The notes: generated by a model not told the origin, from the letters alone. A stretch of DNA of 64,000 nucleotides from Polyangium mundeleinium (GCF_028369105.1 NZ_JAQNDO010000001.1:1116001-1180000); one strand, 5' to 3'. Shown: positions 41,935 through 51,549, numbered from the stretch's first letter. Numbers and translations: made by a program.

Positions 41935-42612
41935 ATGAACAAATACCATAAGCTTTACACGCCGGAAGACAGCGCGGTCGTTTTCATCGATCACCAGCCG
42001 CAGATGACGTTTGGTGTCGCCAACATCGATCGTGCGGCGCTCATCAACAACGTGACGCTGCTCGCGAAGTGCGCGAAGGAGTTCGGCGTTCCCGCCATCC
42101 TCACCGCGGTGGAGACGGAGTCGTTCAGCGGATACGTCTGGCCGCAGCTCCTTGACGTGTTCCCGGGGCAGCCGATCGTCGAGCGGACGAGCATGAATTC
42201 GTGGGACGACGCGGGCTTCCGCGCCGCCATCGAGGCGACGGGCCGAAAGAACATTCTCCTCACCGGGCTCTGGACCGAGGTCTGCGTGACCTGGCCCGCC
42301 ATCGAAATGCTCGGCGCTGGATACAACGTCTACATCGTCGAGGACTGCTGCGGAGCGACCTCGCCGGCCGCCCATGAAGCGGCGTTGTCCCGGATGGTCC
42401 AGGCAGGCGCGATCCGGCTGACGACGATCCCCGCGCTCCTCGAGTGGCAGCGCGATTGGGCGAAGCGCGAGCACTACAACCAGCTCATGGGCCTCATCAA
42501 GCAGCACGGCGGGGCCTACGGCGTGGGCGTCGAGTACGCCTACACGATGGTCCATCACGCACCGCAATCGGCGATCAAGCCGCAGATCGTGCCCAAGAAG
42601 TCCGGTCATTGA
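41935..42612 (+). CDS. Isochorismatase-family hydrolase (YcaC-like)
   Basis: A 225-residue cysteine hydrolase. Catalytic Asp is in VVFIDHQPQM, Lys candidate in the GRKNILLTGLWTEVCVTWPA strand, and Cys in TEVCVTWPA, the usual D-K-C triad. The shape is that of YcaC-like octameric hydrolases rather than true isochorismatase. It heads a tight plus-strand operon with an ABM monooxygenase 10 bp later, an amidohydrolase and an alpha/beta hydrolase. The start was chosen at MNKYHKLYTPEDSAV; the frame is open for 14 codons more. Confidence 0.9.
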   Translation: MNKYHKLYTPEDSAVVFIDHQPQMTFGVANIDRAALINNVTLLAKCAKEFGVPAILTAVETESFSGYVWPQLLDVFPGQPIVERTSMNSWDDAGFRAAIEATGRKNILLTGLWTEVCVTWPAIEMLGAGYNVYIVEDCCGATSPAAHEAALSRMVQAGAIRLTTIPALLEWQRDWAKREHYNQLMGLIKQHGGAYGVGVEYAYTMVHHAPQSAIKPQIVPKKSGH

Positions 42613-42622
42613 CGGCGTAACC

Positions 42623-43174
42623 ATGGCCGAGACCCTCCACATCGCCATCGTCCGGCGCGTTCGGAAGACGCACATCGCGGACTTCGAGCGCGCGCTCACC
42701 GAATTCGCCAGCCGGTCCTTGGCCGAGCCCGGCGCGCGGGGGGTGCATTGCCTCTACCCGCCGCCCGGCTCCGACTCGAACGAGTACGGCATTCTGCGCA
42801 GCTTTGCCAGCGCCGCCGACCGCGATGCGTTTTACGAGACGGCCCTCTACAAGGAATGGCTCGCTCGCATCGCGCCGATGGTGGAAGGTGAAGCGACGTA
42901 CCGGCGGTTGGAAGGTCTCGAAGCCTGGTTTCGCAACACCGCCGAGCCCATGCCGCCGCGCTGGAAGATGGCCTTGCTCACCTGGATCGCCGTGTGGCCA
43001 GTCAGCATGATCGTCCCGGCGGTTCTCCTGCCCTTGCTCGGCCCGAATTTCCCGCACGTCCTCGCCTCCGGCGTCATCGCCGGAGGCATCGTTGCGGTTC
43101 TCACGTGGGGCGCCATGCCATTGCTCGTGAAGCTCGCGCATGCTTGGCTTCAACCCGGGAACAGGACCTCATGA
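42623..43174 (+). CDS. Antibiotic biosynthesis monooxygenase (ABM) domain protein with membrane helices
   Basis: A 183-residue protein. The N-terminal 95 residues form a ferredoxin-like ABM domain (IAIVRRVRKTHIADFERALT, EYGILRSFASAADRDAFYET, WLARIAPMVEGEATYRRLEG). Two membrane helices follow (MALLTWIAVWPVSMIVPAVL, VIAGGIVAVLTWGAMPLLVK). This N-ABM/C-transmembrane form is common in bacteria. ABM proteins oxygenate quinols or related small molecules without cofactor. It is coupled to the next gene by an ATGA overlap. Confidence 0.88.
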   Translation: MAETLHIAIVRRVRKTHIADFERALTEFASRSLAEPGARGVHCLYPPPGSDSNEYGILRSFASAADRDAFYETALYKEWLARIAPMVEGEATYRRLEGLEAWFRNTAEPMPPRWKMALLTWIAVWPVSMIVPAVLLPLLGPNFPHVLASGVIAGGIVAVLTWGAMPLLVKLAHAWLQPGNRTS

Positions 43175-45003
43175 AGACCACTGCCGATCTCATCCTCCAC
43201 AACGGACGTATCACCACGCTCGATCCGAGCCACCCCGAAGCGAAGGAGGTGGTCGTCGTCGACGGCCGGATCGCAGGGGTCGACAATGCTGCTGAGTTCG
43301 AGCGCGGGCCCAAGACGAAGGTCGTTGATCTCGGCGGACGCAGGGTGATCCCGGGGCTCTACGATTCGCACCTCCACGTCATTCGCGGCGGACTGAACTA
43401 CAACATGGAGCTGCGCTGGGAGGGCGTGCCCTCGCTGGCGCTGGCGCTCGAGATGCTCCGCGACCAGGCGGCCCGTACGCCCGCGCCGCAATGGGTGCGC
43501 GTCGTCGGCGGATGGAGCGAGTTCCAGTTCGCCGAGCGGCGAATGCCGACGCTCGACGAGATCAATGCGGCGGCCCCCGACACGCCGGTCTTCGTCCTGC
43601 ATCTGTACTGCCAGGCTTTGCTGAACCGCGCGGCGCTTCGCGCGTGCGGGTACACGAAGGATACCCCCGATCCGCCTGGAGGCGTGATCGTCCGCGACAA
43701 GGCGGGCAACCCGACCGGGATGCTCATCGCGAAGCCGAATGCGACCATCCTTTACGCGACCCTCGCGAAAGGGCCAAAACTCCCGCCGGAATACCAATAC
43801 AACTCGACCCGCCACTTCATGCGGGAGCTCAACCGGCTCGGCGTGACGAGCGTGTGCGACGCGGGAGGCGGCTTCCAGAACTATCCGGAGGACTACCAGA
43901 TCATCCAGCAGCTCCACGAGCGCGGCGAGATGACCCTGCGGATCGCGTACAACCTGTTCACGCAAAAAGCCGGCGGCGAACTCGAAGACTTCGTGCGCTG
44001 GTCGAAGGTCGTGAAGCCGGGCGACGGTGACGACATGCTCCGGTGCAACGGCGCGGGCGAGATGCTCGTCTTCTCCGCGGCGGATTTCGAGGACTTCCTC
44101 GAGCCGCGCCCCGACCTCCCCGAGAAGCTCGAAAGCGAGCTCGAGCGCGTCGTTCGTTTCCTGGCCGAGAACCAGTGGCCGTTCCGGCTTCATGCGACGT
44201 ACGACGAATCGATCTCGCGGTTCTTGTCCATCTTCGAAAAGGTCCACCGCGACGTCCCGATCGACAAGCTGCACTGGTTCTTCGACCATTGCGAGACGAT
44301 CACCGACCGGAACATCGAGCGCGTCAAGGCGCTCGGAGGCGGGATCGCCGTTCAGCACCGGATGGCCTTCCAGGGTGAATATTTCGTCGACCGCTACGGC
44401 GCCAAGGCGGCCGAGCGCACACCTCCGCTCCGGCGCATGCTGGAGCTCGGTGTGCCGGTCGGCGCAGGCACGGACGCGACGCGCGTCGCGAGCTACAATC
44501 CGTTCGTCTCCCTGTACTGGATGTCCACGGGCAAGACGCTTGGCGGCCTTTCGCTTTATCCGGAGAAGGCGCGCTTGACGAGGGAGGAAGCGCTTCGGCT
44601 GTACACCCAGGGCAGCACCTGGATGTCACGGGAGCAAGGGACGCGCGGCGCGATCGCTCCCGGGCAGCTCGCCGATCTGGCGGTGCTGACCGCCGACTAC
44701 TTCAGGATTCCCGACGAGGAGATCAAGGCGCTCGAATCGGTGCTCACGATCGTCGGCGGCAAACCGGTGTACGCCGCCGAAGAATTCAAGCCGCTCGATC
44801 CGGGGGATCTGCCGGTGATGCCGGACTGGTCGCCGGTGCACCGGTATCCTGGAGCCTTCCGGCAGAGCGCGCAGGCCGCGCTTCCTGCTGCGAATCGTTG
44901 CATGCAGACGCACGCAAAGCCCGAGGCGGCGTTGGGTCTTCCGCGGTGGCTGTCGGAGCTGGGCACCCTGTTCGACGGCGCCTGCGAGTGTTTCGCGTTC
45001 TGA
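43171..45003 (+). CDS. YtcJ-like amidohydrolase
   Basis: A 610-residue metal-dependent hydrolase of the YtcJ/exoenzyme-regulatory AepA class. Metal ligands: HLHV in LYDSHLHVIRGG, the HATYDES histidine after PFRL, FFDHCETI, and Asp in GAGTDATRVASYNPF. The N-terminal sandwich (ADLILHNGRITTLDPSHPEA) and the later GAIAPGQLADLAVL close it. No signal peptide, so cytosolic. Relatives act on formamides or acylated amines. Position between ABM oxygenase and hydrolase suggests a joint breakdown or tailoring pathway, which is inference. Confidence 0.9.
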   Translation: MKTTADLILHNGRITTLDPSHPEAKEVVVVDGRIAGVDNAAEFERGPKTKVVDLGGRRVIPGLYDSHLHVIRGGLNYNMELRWEGVPSLALALEMLRDQAARTPAPQWVRVVGGWSEFQFAERRMPTLDEINAAAPDTPVFVLHLYCQALLNRAALRACGYTKDTPDPPGGVIVRDKAGNPTGMLIAKPNATILYATLAKGPKLPPEYQYNSTRHFMRELNRLGVTSVCDAGGGFQNYPEDYQIIQQLHERGEMTLRIAYNLFTQKAGGELEDFVRWSKVVKPGDGDDMLRCNGAGEMLVFSAADFEDFLEPRPDLPEKLESELERVVRFLAENQWPFRLHATYDESISRFLSIFEKVHRDVPIDKLHWFFDHCETITDRNIERVKALGGGIAVQHRMAFQGEYFVDRYGAKAAERTPPLRRMLELGVPVGAGTDATRVASYNPFVSLYWMSTGKTLGGLSLYPEKARLTREEALRLYTQGSTWMSREQGTRGAIAPGQLADLAVLTADYFRIPDEEIKALESVLTIVGGKPVYAAEEFKPLDPGDLPVMPDWSPVHRYPGAFRQSAQAALPAANRCMQTHAKPEAALGLPRWLSELGTLFDGACECFAF

Positions 45004-45021
45004 AGGGAAGGAGTTTGTCGT

Positions 45022-45843
45022 ATGGCAACGATCACCATCAAGGACGGCACGCAGATCTATTACAAGGACTGGGGCAGCGGGCCGCCCGTCGTGTTCAGCC
45101 ACGGCTGGCCGCTCAACGCGGATGCCTGGGAAGATCAGATGGTCTTCCTCGCCTCGCACGGCTTTCGGTGCATCGCCCACGATCGTCGCGGTCACGGCCG
45201 CTCCAGCCAGCCCTGGAACGGCAACGACATGGACACCTATGCCGATGACCTGAGCGAGCTCATCGCCTCCCTCGACCTCCGAGGCGTGACGCTCGTCGGG
45301 CATTCGACCGGCGGCGGCGAGGTGACGCGGTACATCGGTCGCCACGGGACGGAGCGGGTCGCCAAGGCGGTCCTCGTCGGCGCCGTGCCGCCGCTCATGC
45401 TGAAGACCCCCGCGAACCCGGGCGGCCTGCCGATCGAGACGTTCGACGGCATTCGCGCGGGCGTCCACGCCGATCGCTCGCAGTTCTTCAAGGACCTGAC
45501 GATCCCGTTTTATGGGGCAAACCGTCAAGGGGCGAAGGTCTCGCAAGGGCTCAGGGACAGCTTCTGGCTCCAGGGCATGCAGGCCGGCCTCAAGAACGCC
45601 CTCGACTGCATCAAGGCGTTCTCCGAGACGGATTTCACCGAGGACCTGAAGAAGATCGATGTGCCGACGCTCCTCATCCACGGCGATGACGACCAGATCG
45701 TCCCCATCGGCGCGAGCGCACTCGCGGCCGTCAAGCTCGTGAAGAATGCGCGCCTGGAGATTTACAAGGGCGGAGCGCATGGGCTCGCGGCGACGGAGAA
45801 GGACCGCCTCAACGCCGATCTCCTCGCGTTCCTCAAGAGCTGA
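45022..45843 (+). CDS. Alpha/beta hydrolase, non-heme chloroperoxidase-like
   Basis: A 273-residue hydrolase of the cofactor-free haloperoxidase group. It starts [20 protein letters not shown], has the oxyanion [10 protein letters not shown], the nucleophile elbow [12 protein letters not shown], the acid in [12 protein letters not shown] and the base in [12 protein letters not shown]. Such enzymes hydrolyse esters and, in acetate, form peracids. It follows the amidohydrolase by 18 bp with GGAAGGAG just before the start, and ends the operon. Confidence 0.93.
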   Translation: MATITIKDGTQIYYKDWGSGPPVVFSHGWPLNADAWEDQMVFLASHGFRCIAHDRRGHGRSSQPWNGNDMDTYADDLSELIASLDLRGVTLVGHSTGGGEVTRYIGRHGTERVAKAVLVGAVPPLMLKTPANPGGLPIETFDGIRAGVHADRSQFFKDLTIPFYGANRQGAKVSQGLRDSFWLQGMQAGLKNALDCIKAFSETDFTEDLKKIDVPTLLIHGDDDQIVPIGASALAAVKLVKNARLEIYKGGAHGLAATEKDRLNADLLAFLKS

Positions 45844-45862
45844 CCGCGGCCCGTGGCGAGGG

Positions 45863-46411
45863 TCAGGACGCGCCGGCGTCGCGTCCGGTCATGCACACGC
45901 GCAGCGCCATCTTGGCGCGGTGAAGCAGGACAGCCACGTACCCCGGCGTAATGCCGAGCGCGTGCGCGACGTCCTCGCCCGGCTGTTCTTCCAGCATCCG
46001 GAGCGTCACCACCGCTTTCTGGATCTCGCATAACTCCTCGACACACGCGCGCAGGCGCACGTGCTCCTCCGCGCGCACGAGCGCCTCGTCCGCGGCCACG
46101 CCTTCGCCCGCGTCGAGCGGGTGTGCGTCGAGATCGTCGTGGGGCCGCGCGAGGAAGTGGCGTCGCCGCCGGTTGCGCGCGGCGTTGCGCACCATGCCCC
46201 CGAGGATCGCGGCCCAGTCCTCGTCCTCCACCGGGAGCGAGCCGTCCTGCGCGGCCACCAGGAGCTTGCAGAGGGCCTCCTGGACGCAATCGATCGCATC
46301 CTCGGGCGACACCCCCTCTTTCCGCGCGAGGGCCGCGAGGGCCGCTCGCCGCGCGAGGGCGAGTCGCGAGATGTGTTCCAGAACGTCCTCCGTACCGTTG
46401 GCGTCGTGCAT
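45863..46411 (-). CDS. Sigma-70 family (ECF-type) RNA polymerase sigma factor
   Basis: A 182-residue protein with region 2 (LARKEGVSPEDAIDCVQEAL, ILGGMVRNAARNRRRR) and region 4 (LCEIQKAVVTLRMLEEQPGE, DVAHALGITPGYVAVLLHRA) of ECF sigma factors. The linker between them is short. No anti-sigma gene adjoins it; the divergent neighbour is a thioredoxin, and the gap of 100 bp may hold both promoters. A redox-linked role is possible but only from position. Confidence 0.85.
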   Translation of the reverse strand: MHDANGTEDVLEHISRLALARRAALAALARKEGVSPEDAIDCVQEALCKLLVAAQDGSLPVEDEDWAAILGGMVRNAARNRRRRHFLARPHDDLDAHPLDAGEGVAADEALVRAEEHVRLRACVEELCEIQKAVVTLRMLEEQPGEDVAHALGITPGYVAVLLHRAKMALRVCMTGRDAGAS

Positions 46412-46511
46412 GGGTCCCGAAAGGTCAGGTGTCGAGCACGCCCGAGATTACAGCAGGACGATCGCCGTAATGGATGCCCGTCTCGAGACCTCCCGAGAAA
46501 AGGAGCGTCTC

Positions 46512-46877
46512 ATGTCCACGACCCCCGTCCGATCCGTCACAGCGCAGACCTTCGAGGCCGAGGTGGCGAGCGCCGCCGTGCCGGTGCTCGTCGATTTCAC
46601 CGCCACCTGGTGCCCGCCCTGCCGCGTTCTCGCGCCGATCCTTCATGCGATCGCGGCGGAGGGCGTGGGGCGCCTGAAGGTCGTGGAGGTCAACGGCGAC
46701 GACGAGCCCGGCCTCGCCGTCCGCTTCGGGATTCGCGGGTTCCCCACGGTTATTGCATTCGCGGGCGGGAAGGAGGTCGCGCGGCACGTCGGCGTCACCA
46801 ACAGGGACAAGCTCTTACAGATGGTCCGCGCGCACCTGCCGCCCGGCGAGCTCAGGCCACACGCCGCGACTGCGTGA
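46512..46877 (+). CDS. Thioredoxin with CPPC active site
   Basis: A 121-residue thioredoxin. AAAAGGAG precedes ATG at 46512. The active site is WCPPC (Cys34, Cys37) after VPVLVDFTAT, with the cis-proline in RGFPTVIAF and the buried Asp equivalent in VDFTA. The usual thioredoxin motif is WCGPC; a Pro at the second position changes redox potential and is seen in some variants. No signal peptide, so cytosolic. Monocistronic, divergent from the sigma factor gene. Confidence 0.93.
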   Translation: MSTTPVRSVTAQTFEAEVASAAVPVLVDFTATWCPPCRVLAPILHAIAAEGVGRLKVVEVNGDDEPGLAVRFGIRGFPTVIAFAGGKEVARHVGVTNRDKLLQMVRAHLPPGELRPHAATA

Positions 46878-46948
46878 TTTCGCGAGAAGGGGTGGGGAAG
46901 GGGGCTGCCCCCACCCCACCGATCCCGTTTATTGTTCCGAAGCTACCC

Positions 46949-48043
46949 TCACGGGCAGGCCGAACCCACCGGGTTCGCCGGCCCCACGTCGCCGATGATG
47001 GCCTCCACCATCTCGAACCCGAGGCCCATGGAGATGCCGTCGCACGTCTGGCTCGGATCCTGGGTGCCATCGGTCATGATGTCCGACGCCTGCCGGACCT
47101 GGTTCAGGAGGTTGTCGAACAGCGGATTGCCGCACAAGCCAAGCAGATCGCCGACCTTCTTGACCTCGGCGACGAACTCCTCGGTGTTGAGCACGCCGCC
47201 AATCATGCCTTCCGTCGCGCTCTTGCGATCTGCGGAGAGCTTCATGGCCATGCGCGCCGAGTGCAACGTCAGCTTGATCGACGTGCTCTTCGTCGGCGAC
47301 TTCACCGGGACGGAGAGGATGAACGTCCCGTTCTTTCCGGATTCGAAGAGCGAGCCCGTCACCGAGCTGTTCGGGAAGAGGATCGTCGACGACTGCGGGT
47401 CCATGGGATCGCTGAGGAGCCCGGGCTCGATCGGCCATTTGTCCGTCCCGTCGAACTTGGGCGCCATGCCGAGCGTCGTCCCGCCGAAGAGCTTGGAAGT
47501 GAGGCCCTGGGCGTCGCCCGTCTCGGGCAGGCATTGCGCCTTCACGAGCGCGGTGAAGTTGCCGTTCTGGATGCCATTGTTGACGTCCTGCGGCCAGGCC
47601 GGATAGAGCCCGAGGATCGTGGGCAGGAGGTTTTTTCCGAATGAGTTGTCGTTCCCGTCGTCGCCGTCGGGGTAGGCCGTTTGTCCCGTACCGCCCGAGC
47701 TCGGCTTGCACAGGTCATCCGAATTCCCGGTCGACACCTTGTCGTCGAGGTTGAAGCCGAACTTCTTCCACTCGCCGCTGTTGCCCTCGCCGAAAAAGAG
47801 CTCCTTGACGGCGAACACCGTCGCCTGATCGTCCGGGCACGTCACCCCGCCACCGCTGCCACCGGCGCCGCCGGTGCCGCCGGTGCCGCCGGTGCTGCTC
47901 GAGGAGCTCATGGAGGAGGTGCTTCCCCCCTGCCCGCCGCTGCCGCCAACGCCCACGTTATCCTCGCCGCCACCGCAGCCCTCGGCCACGGCTGCGGTGG
48001 TCAGGAGCGCGAGGGCGAGATAGACGCGATTGCTTCTAAGCAT
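46949..48043 (-). CDS. Hypothetical large lipoprotein
   Basis: A 364-residue lipoprotein: signal peptide YLALALLTTAAVAEGC, Gly/Ser linker (STSSMSSSSSTGGTGGTGG), then an unrecognised domain with VKELFFGEGNSGEWKKFGFN, GLTSKLFGGTTLGMAPKF, FILSVPVKSPTKSTSIKLTL and GMIGGVLNTEEFVAEVKKVG. It ends in a Cys-containing tail (GNPLF..., VGSACP). Gene start at 48043 was set by the signal peptide. Related multi-copy proteins of unknown role are common in these genomes, as far as I can recall, but I cannot name a family. Confidence 0.7.
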   Translation of the reverse strand: MLRSNRVYLALALLTTAAVAEGCGGGEDNVGVGGSGGQGGSTSSMSSSSSTGGTGGTGGAGGSGGGVTCPDDQATVFAVKELFFGEGNSGEWKKFGFNLDDKVSTGNSDDLCKPSSGGTGQTAYPDGDDGNDNSFGKNLLPTILGLYPAWPQDVNNGIQNGNFTALVKAQCLPETGDAQGLTSKLFGGTTLGMAPKFDGTDKWPIEPGLLSDPMDPQSSTILFPNSSVTGSLFESGKNGTFILSVPVKSPTKSTSIKLTLHSARMAMKLSADRKSATEGMIGGVLNTEEFVAEVKKVGDLLGLCGNPLFDNLLNQVRQASDIMTDGTQDPSQTCDGISMGLGFEMVEAIIGDVGPANPVGSACP

Positions 48044-48137
48044 ATTGGTCCTACTTTTGTTGAGGGTAAGGCTTCCGGAAGAACCCGTGCGTGGCCGGCG
48101 CCGACTTCGCGCCGCGCCACGACACGAGAAGGGTGTT

Positions 48138-49268
48138 TCAATGGATGATCGAGTCGCAGCCGAAGAGCACGGAGACCTTCGCGCTGCTGTCGGCCTGCAC
48201 GGTGGCGCACGACGCAGGGCAGAGGATGATCTTCGTGGGGCCGGCATTGCTGTCGAAGTACCAGCCGGGGAGTTCGTTGCAATCGGCGAGATTGTCGGCG
48301 CGGGGGATGATCTTCGGCGTGCCCATGCCTTTCGGCGTGTAGCTGAAGTTCACCCTGTTCGGGTCGAGCTCCTGGCCGTTCGGCGGCGGCGGGATTTCGA
48401 AATCGCAGCCGAGCGCCTCGCTGCGAATCTCGGCCATCTTCGCGGAGAACTTGCTGATGTCCTGCGTGATGTCGTAGGCCGCCGTCGTCCCGCCCGCCGC
48501 CGCGATCTTGTTGAGATTGTTGATGATCGAGCCGGCCACGCCGATGACATAGGTGCGAACACCATTGTACTCGCGGGCGCTCTTGGCCAGCAATGCAATG
48601 TCGTCGATCGTCGCCGACCCGCACCCGAGGGGATCGCCGTCGGTGGCGAGGACGACGACGACCTTGTGCGTCGGGTGCGTGTCCTGGTAGGCGGTCGCCG
48701 CGCTGAGCGCCCCCTTGAGCGCGCCCCAGGTGGGGGTACCGATCCCCGTGGCGTCGAAGGGCATCGAGTTTGACAACTCGAACGCGTTCCCCGGCAGCCC
48801 GGCAATGGGCACGTCGAGGAGCGCGTAATGCGAGGGTTCGCAGTCGTACGGCTCCTGGGTCGGGAAGTAGACCAAGCCGGCGCCAATGCCGGACGACGCC
48901 GGATCGTTGAAGAACGTCTTCAAGCCCGCCGTGGTCCCGTTCCATTTCTGGCCCGTCATGCTGCCCGACTGGTCGATTAGGAAGACGATGTCGAGCGGGA
49001 TGCGGCGGGCTTCTGCGCTCGTGGAGATGCAGGCGCCGGAGTCGTCGTCGCCCCCACCCCCATCGAAGTCGATGTCTCCTCCGGTGCCCCCGGTGCCCCC
49101 GGCGCCTCCCGCGCCGCCACTTCCGGACGACGAGCTGCTGCTCGCGCTGTTCGACCCGGTCGTGTTCTCCACGGGCGCCGCGGAGCAGCCCCCCCACACG
49201 GCGGCGGCCATGCTGGCCATCGCGAGGCACACGAAAAGATGCCGATGAATCCTGGCAGGTCGGCTCAT
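48138..49268 (-). CDS. von Willebrand factor A domain lipoprotein
   Basis: A 376-residue lipoprotein (MASMAAAVWGGC lipobox, Ser/Gly linker). The VWA domain has a complete MIDAS: DQSGSM in PLDIVFLIDQSGSM, a threonine in the next loop, and LATDGDP in KVVVVLATDGDPLGC. It also has NNLNKIAAAGGTTAAYDIT-type helix and strand elements. VWA domains bind protein ligands through a metal ion. It lies between two other large surface lipoprotein genes on the same strand, 94 bp before one and 10 bp after the other. Confidence 0.88.
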   Translation of the reverse strand: MSRPARIHRHLFVCLAMASMAAAVWGGCSAAPVENTTGSNSASSSSSSGSGGAGGAGGTGGTGGDIDFDGGGGDDDSGACISTSAEARRIPLDIVFLIDQSGSMTGQKWNGTTAGLKTFFNDPASSGIGAGLVYFPTQEPYDCEPSHYALLDVPIAGLPGNAFELSNSMPFDATGIGTPTWGALKGALSAATAYQDTHPTHKVVVVLATDGDPLGCGSATIDDIALLAKSAREYNGVRTYVIGVAGSIINNLNKIAAAGGTTAAYDITQDISKFSAKMAEIRSEALGCDFEIPPPPNGQELDPNRVNFSYTPKGMGTPKIIPRADNLADCNELPGWYFDSNAGPTKIILCPASCATVQADSSAKVSVLFGCDSIIH

Positions 49269-49278
49269 GGATGGCTCC

Positions 49279-51549
49279 TCAGTCGACGAAGATATCGTCA
49301 AGATAAACCCCGGGATGGTTCCCGGTGGGATCGCTCCGGAAAGCGAACCGCAGGCGGATGATCTGGCCCGCATAGGCTGAGAGATCCGCTTGCATGAGCT
49401 GCCAGCCGAACGCGGACTGGTGACCACCCCACGCAGGCTGGCCGGCGATGGTCAGCGGGTATGCCGGCAAAACGCTATTGAGGACCGAGTACGTCATCCC
49501 GCCGTCGTTGCTGATCTCCAGGTGAACACCGTCGTACGTCGAGCCCTCGGTATCCATCCACATGCGGAACGTGAGGGTCGGGCTCGGCGCGGCGGTGAGG
49601 TCGATGTCGGGCGAGGTGGCGGTCGTCCCCTCCCACGTCTGGCCGTCGCTGTAATTGGTGCTGAGCTGCGTGGCGAGGCACTGCGTTCCCAGGTATGCCG
49701 TCGCGGGGCCCACGAGCGTGGGGACACCGCACTGCCAATCGCCGGTCAGCGTCCAGCCGTCCGGGCACGTGCCCTCGAAGCTCGTGTAGTACGCGTCGTG
49801 CTTGACGTTGAAGGTGAACGTCTTCTCCGCGAAATTCGAGGGCAACGACGGCTCCTCGACGCGCACGGTGACGGTCACCGGCCCCACGTTCGCTGCCGCA
49901 GGCGTGCCTTGGAGCAGGCCGGTTGTCTTACCGATCGTAAGCCAATCTGCGTTCTGGCCGCCTTTGAGGCTCCACTCCGAGTTGTTCGTGCCGCCGATTT
50001 TGACGACTTGAGCCGAGTAGCTCATCCCCGAATACACGTCCGTGAGCGGCGACGTCGTGGTGATGTAGAGCGGGATCTGCAGCGATTCGGCGACGACGAC
50101 CTCGTCGATGTAGACACCCGGGTACACGCCGGCGCCGTCGCTGCGGAAGGCGAAGCGCAGGCGGATCGACTGCCCAGCGTAGGCGGAAAGATCCGCCGTG
50201 TAGTTCTGCCAGCCTTCCGCTGAGTGATTCCCGCCCCACGCGGCTTGGCCGGCGATGGTCAGGCTGTAGGTCGGGCTCACCGTCGTGACGTCCGTGAAGC
50301 TCTGCCCGCCGTTGGTGCTGACTTTCAGGTTCCAGCCGTCGAAGGTGCCGCCCTCGGTGTGGTCCCACGCCCAGAAGGAAAGCTTCGGGCTGGCGGCCTG
50401 GGTCAAGTCGATGGCCGGCGACGTCGCGACCGAGGTGCTGAAGAGCTGGTTGACGTGGTACAGGCCGGCGACCTGCGTGGCGATGACATTCTCGCCGATG
50501 TAGGCCGCGGTCGGGCCCACGTTCGAGGGCTTGCCGCATTCCCAATCCCCGCCGAAGGTCCAGTCGCTCGGGCAGGTTTCGAAGCCTTCGTGGAGGTACG
50601 ACACGCAGTCCGCGACCGGGCCGCCGGACGCGCAAGCGCCGGCCATGCAGGTGTCCGCGGTGGTGCAGGAGTTGTAGTCGTTGCACGCGCTGCCATCGGC
50701 CGCGAGCGAGGCGACGCAGACGCCCTTCACGTCGCACGCGCCCACCTGGCACTCGGCGACGCCCTCCAAGCAGAAGGTCCCGACCGCCGCGGGCGTCGGG
50801 GCACAGAAGCCGGTCATGGTGTCGCACACGCCGCGCTGGCACCCGACGTTGAGCGCCGAGCAATCCTTGGGGGCGCCGCCGACGCATTGCCCGGCCGCGC
50901 ATGTCCGGTTGACCATGCAGGGGTCTCCGGTGAGCACGCAGGGCTTGTTGTCCTTGGTGAAGTCGGGGGTGCCCACGCACTTGCCCGTGGCCGAATCGCA
51001 GGCCACCGCGTTGCACTCGCTCAGCGGCGAGAACGTGCAGGGCTTGACCTCGCCCAGGCACTCGCCGAGCTTGCATACGCCGTTGATCCGGCAGAGGTCC
51101 TTCGGGGTGCAGGCCGTGCCGTCGTTCACCGGCAAGACGTCGCAGGACTTCGAGTCCTCGTAGCAAATGACCGACGAGCACGGATCAGGCGTGATCCCGC
51201 ACTGGTTCGTGCCTCCGCCGACGCAGCTGCCGCTGTCGCAGGTGTCGTTGCTGGTGCAGAATTTCCCGTCGTCGCACGCGGTTCCCTTGGGGGCTGGGAC
51301 CACGACGCAGGTGTTGACCGGGCCGATCTCCTGCCCGATGTTGCACACGGCGATGGTGCACTGCGGTGTCTCGAGCGCTGAACAGTCCACACCGCAGGGC
51401 CCGAGATCACTGCCGCCCGCGCCGCCGCCGCCTTCGTTGCTGCCCGCATCTTCACCGACGGGGAGTTCGCCCACGGCGCAGCTTGCGCCGATCGAAACCA
51501 CCGAGAGCAAGAGCGGGATCCTAAGAAAGTCTCTGATGCGACCGAACAT
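49279..51549 (-). CDS. Cys-rich surface lipoprotein with two MAM-like modules and an Ig-like module
   Basis: A 756-residue lipoprotein (LLLSVVSIGASC); GGAGGG lies seven bases before ATG at 51549. Residues about 50-300 are a Cys-rich repeat region with units such as CDDGKFCTSNDTCDSGSCVG and CNDYNSCTTADTCMAGACAS. Then come two copies of a MAM/choice-of-anchor-J-like module of about 165 residues, each with a GDW(E/Q)CG start, LSFWAWDHTEGG or LTFRMWMDTEGS, DLSAYAGQ(S/I)IRLRFAFRSD and a final YIDEV or YLDDI strand. Between them is an Ig-like stretch (DVYSGMSYSAQVVKIGGTNN). The build is adhesive; ligand unknown. Confidence 0.85.
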   Translation of the reverse strand: MFGRIRDFLRIPLLLSVVSIGASCAVGELPVGEDAGSNEGGGGAGGSDLGPCGVDCSALETPQCTIAVCNIGQEIGPVNTCVVVPAPKGTACDDGKFCTSNDTCDSGSCVGGGTNQCGITPDPCSSVICYEDSKSCDVLPVNDGTACTPKDLCRINGVCKLGECLGEVKPCTFSPLSECNAVACDSATGKCVGTPDFTKDNKPCVLTGDPCMVNRTCAAGQCVGGAPKDCSALNVGCQRGVCDTMTGFCAPTPAAVGTFCLEGVAECQVGACDVKGVCVASLAADGSACNDYNSCTTADTCMAGACASGGPVADCVSYLHEGFETCPSDWTFGGDWECGKPSNVGPTAAYIGENVIATQVAGLYHVNQLFSTSVATSPAIDLTQAASPKLSFWAWDHTEGGTFDGWNLKVSTNGGQSFTDVTTVSPTYSLTIAGQAAWGGNHSAEGWQNYTADLSAYAGQSIRLRFAFRSDGAGVYPGVYIDEVVVAESLQIPLYITTTSPLTDVYSGMSYSAQVVKIGGTNNSEWSLKGGQNADWLTIGKTTGLLQGTPAAANVGPVTVTVRVEEPSLPSNFAEKTFTFNVKHDAYYTSFEGTCPDGWTLTGDWQCGVPTLVGPATAYLGTQCLATQLSTNYSDGQTWEGTTATSPDIDLTAAPSPTLTFRMWMDTEGSTYDGVHLEISNDGGMTYSVLNSVLPAYPLTIAGQPAWGGHQSAFGWQLMQADLSAYAGQIIRLRFAFRSDPTGNHPGVYLDDIFVD

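Noticed and set aside
45863-46877. Sigma/anti-sigma pair with the thioredoxin as redox sensor
   Set aside because: The neighbour is an ordinary soluble thioredoxin on the opposite strand with no anti-sigma features; only proximity supports it.
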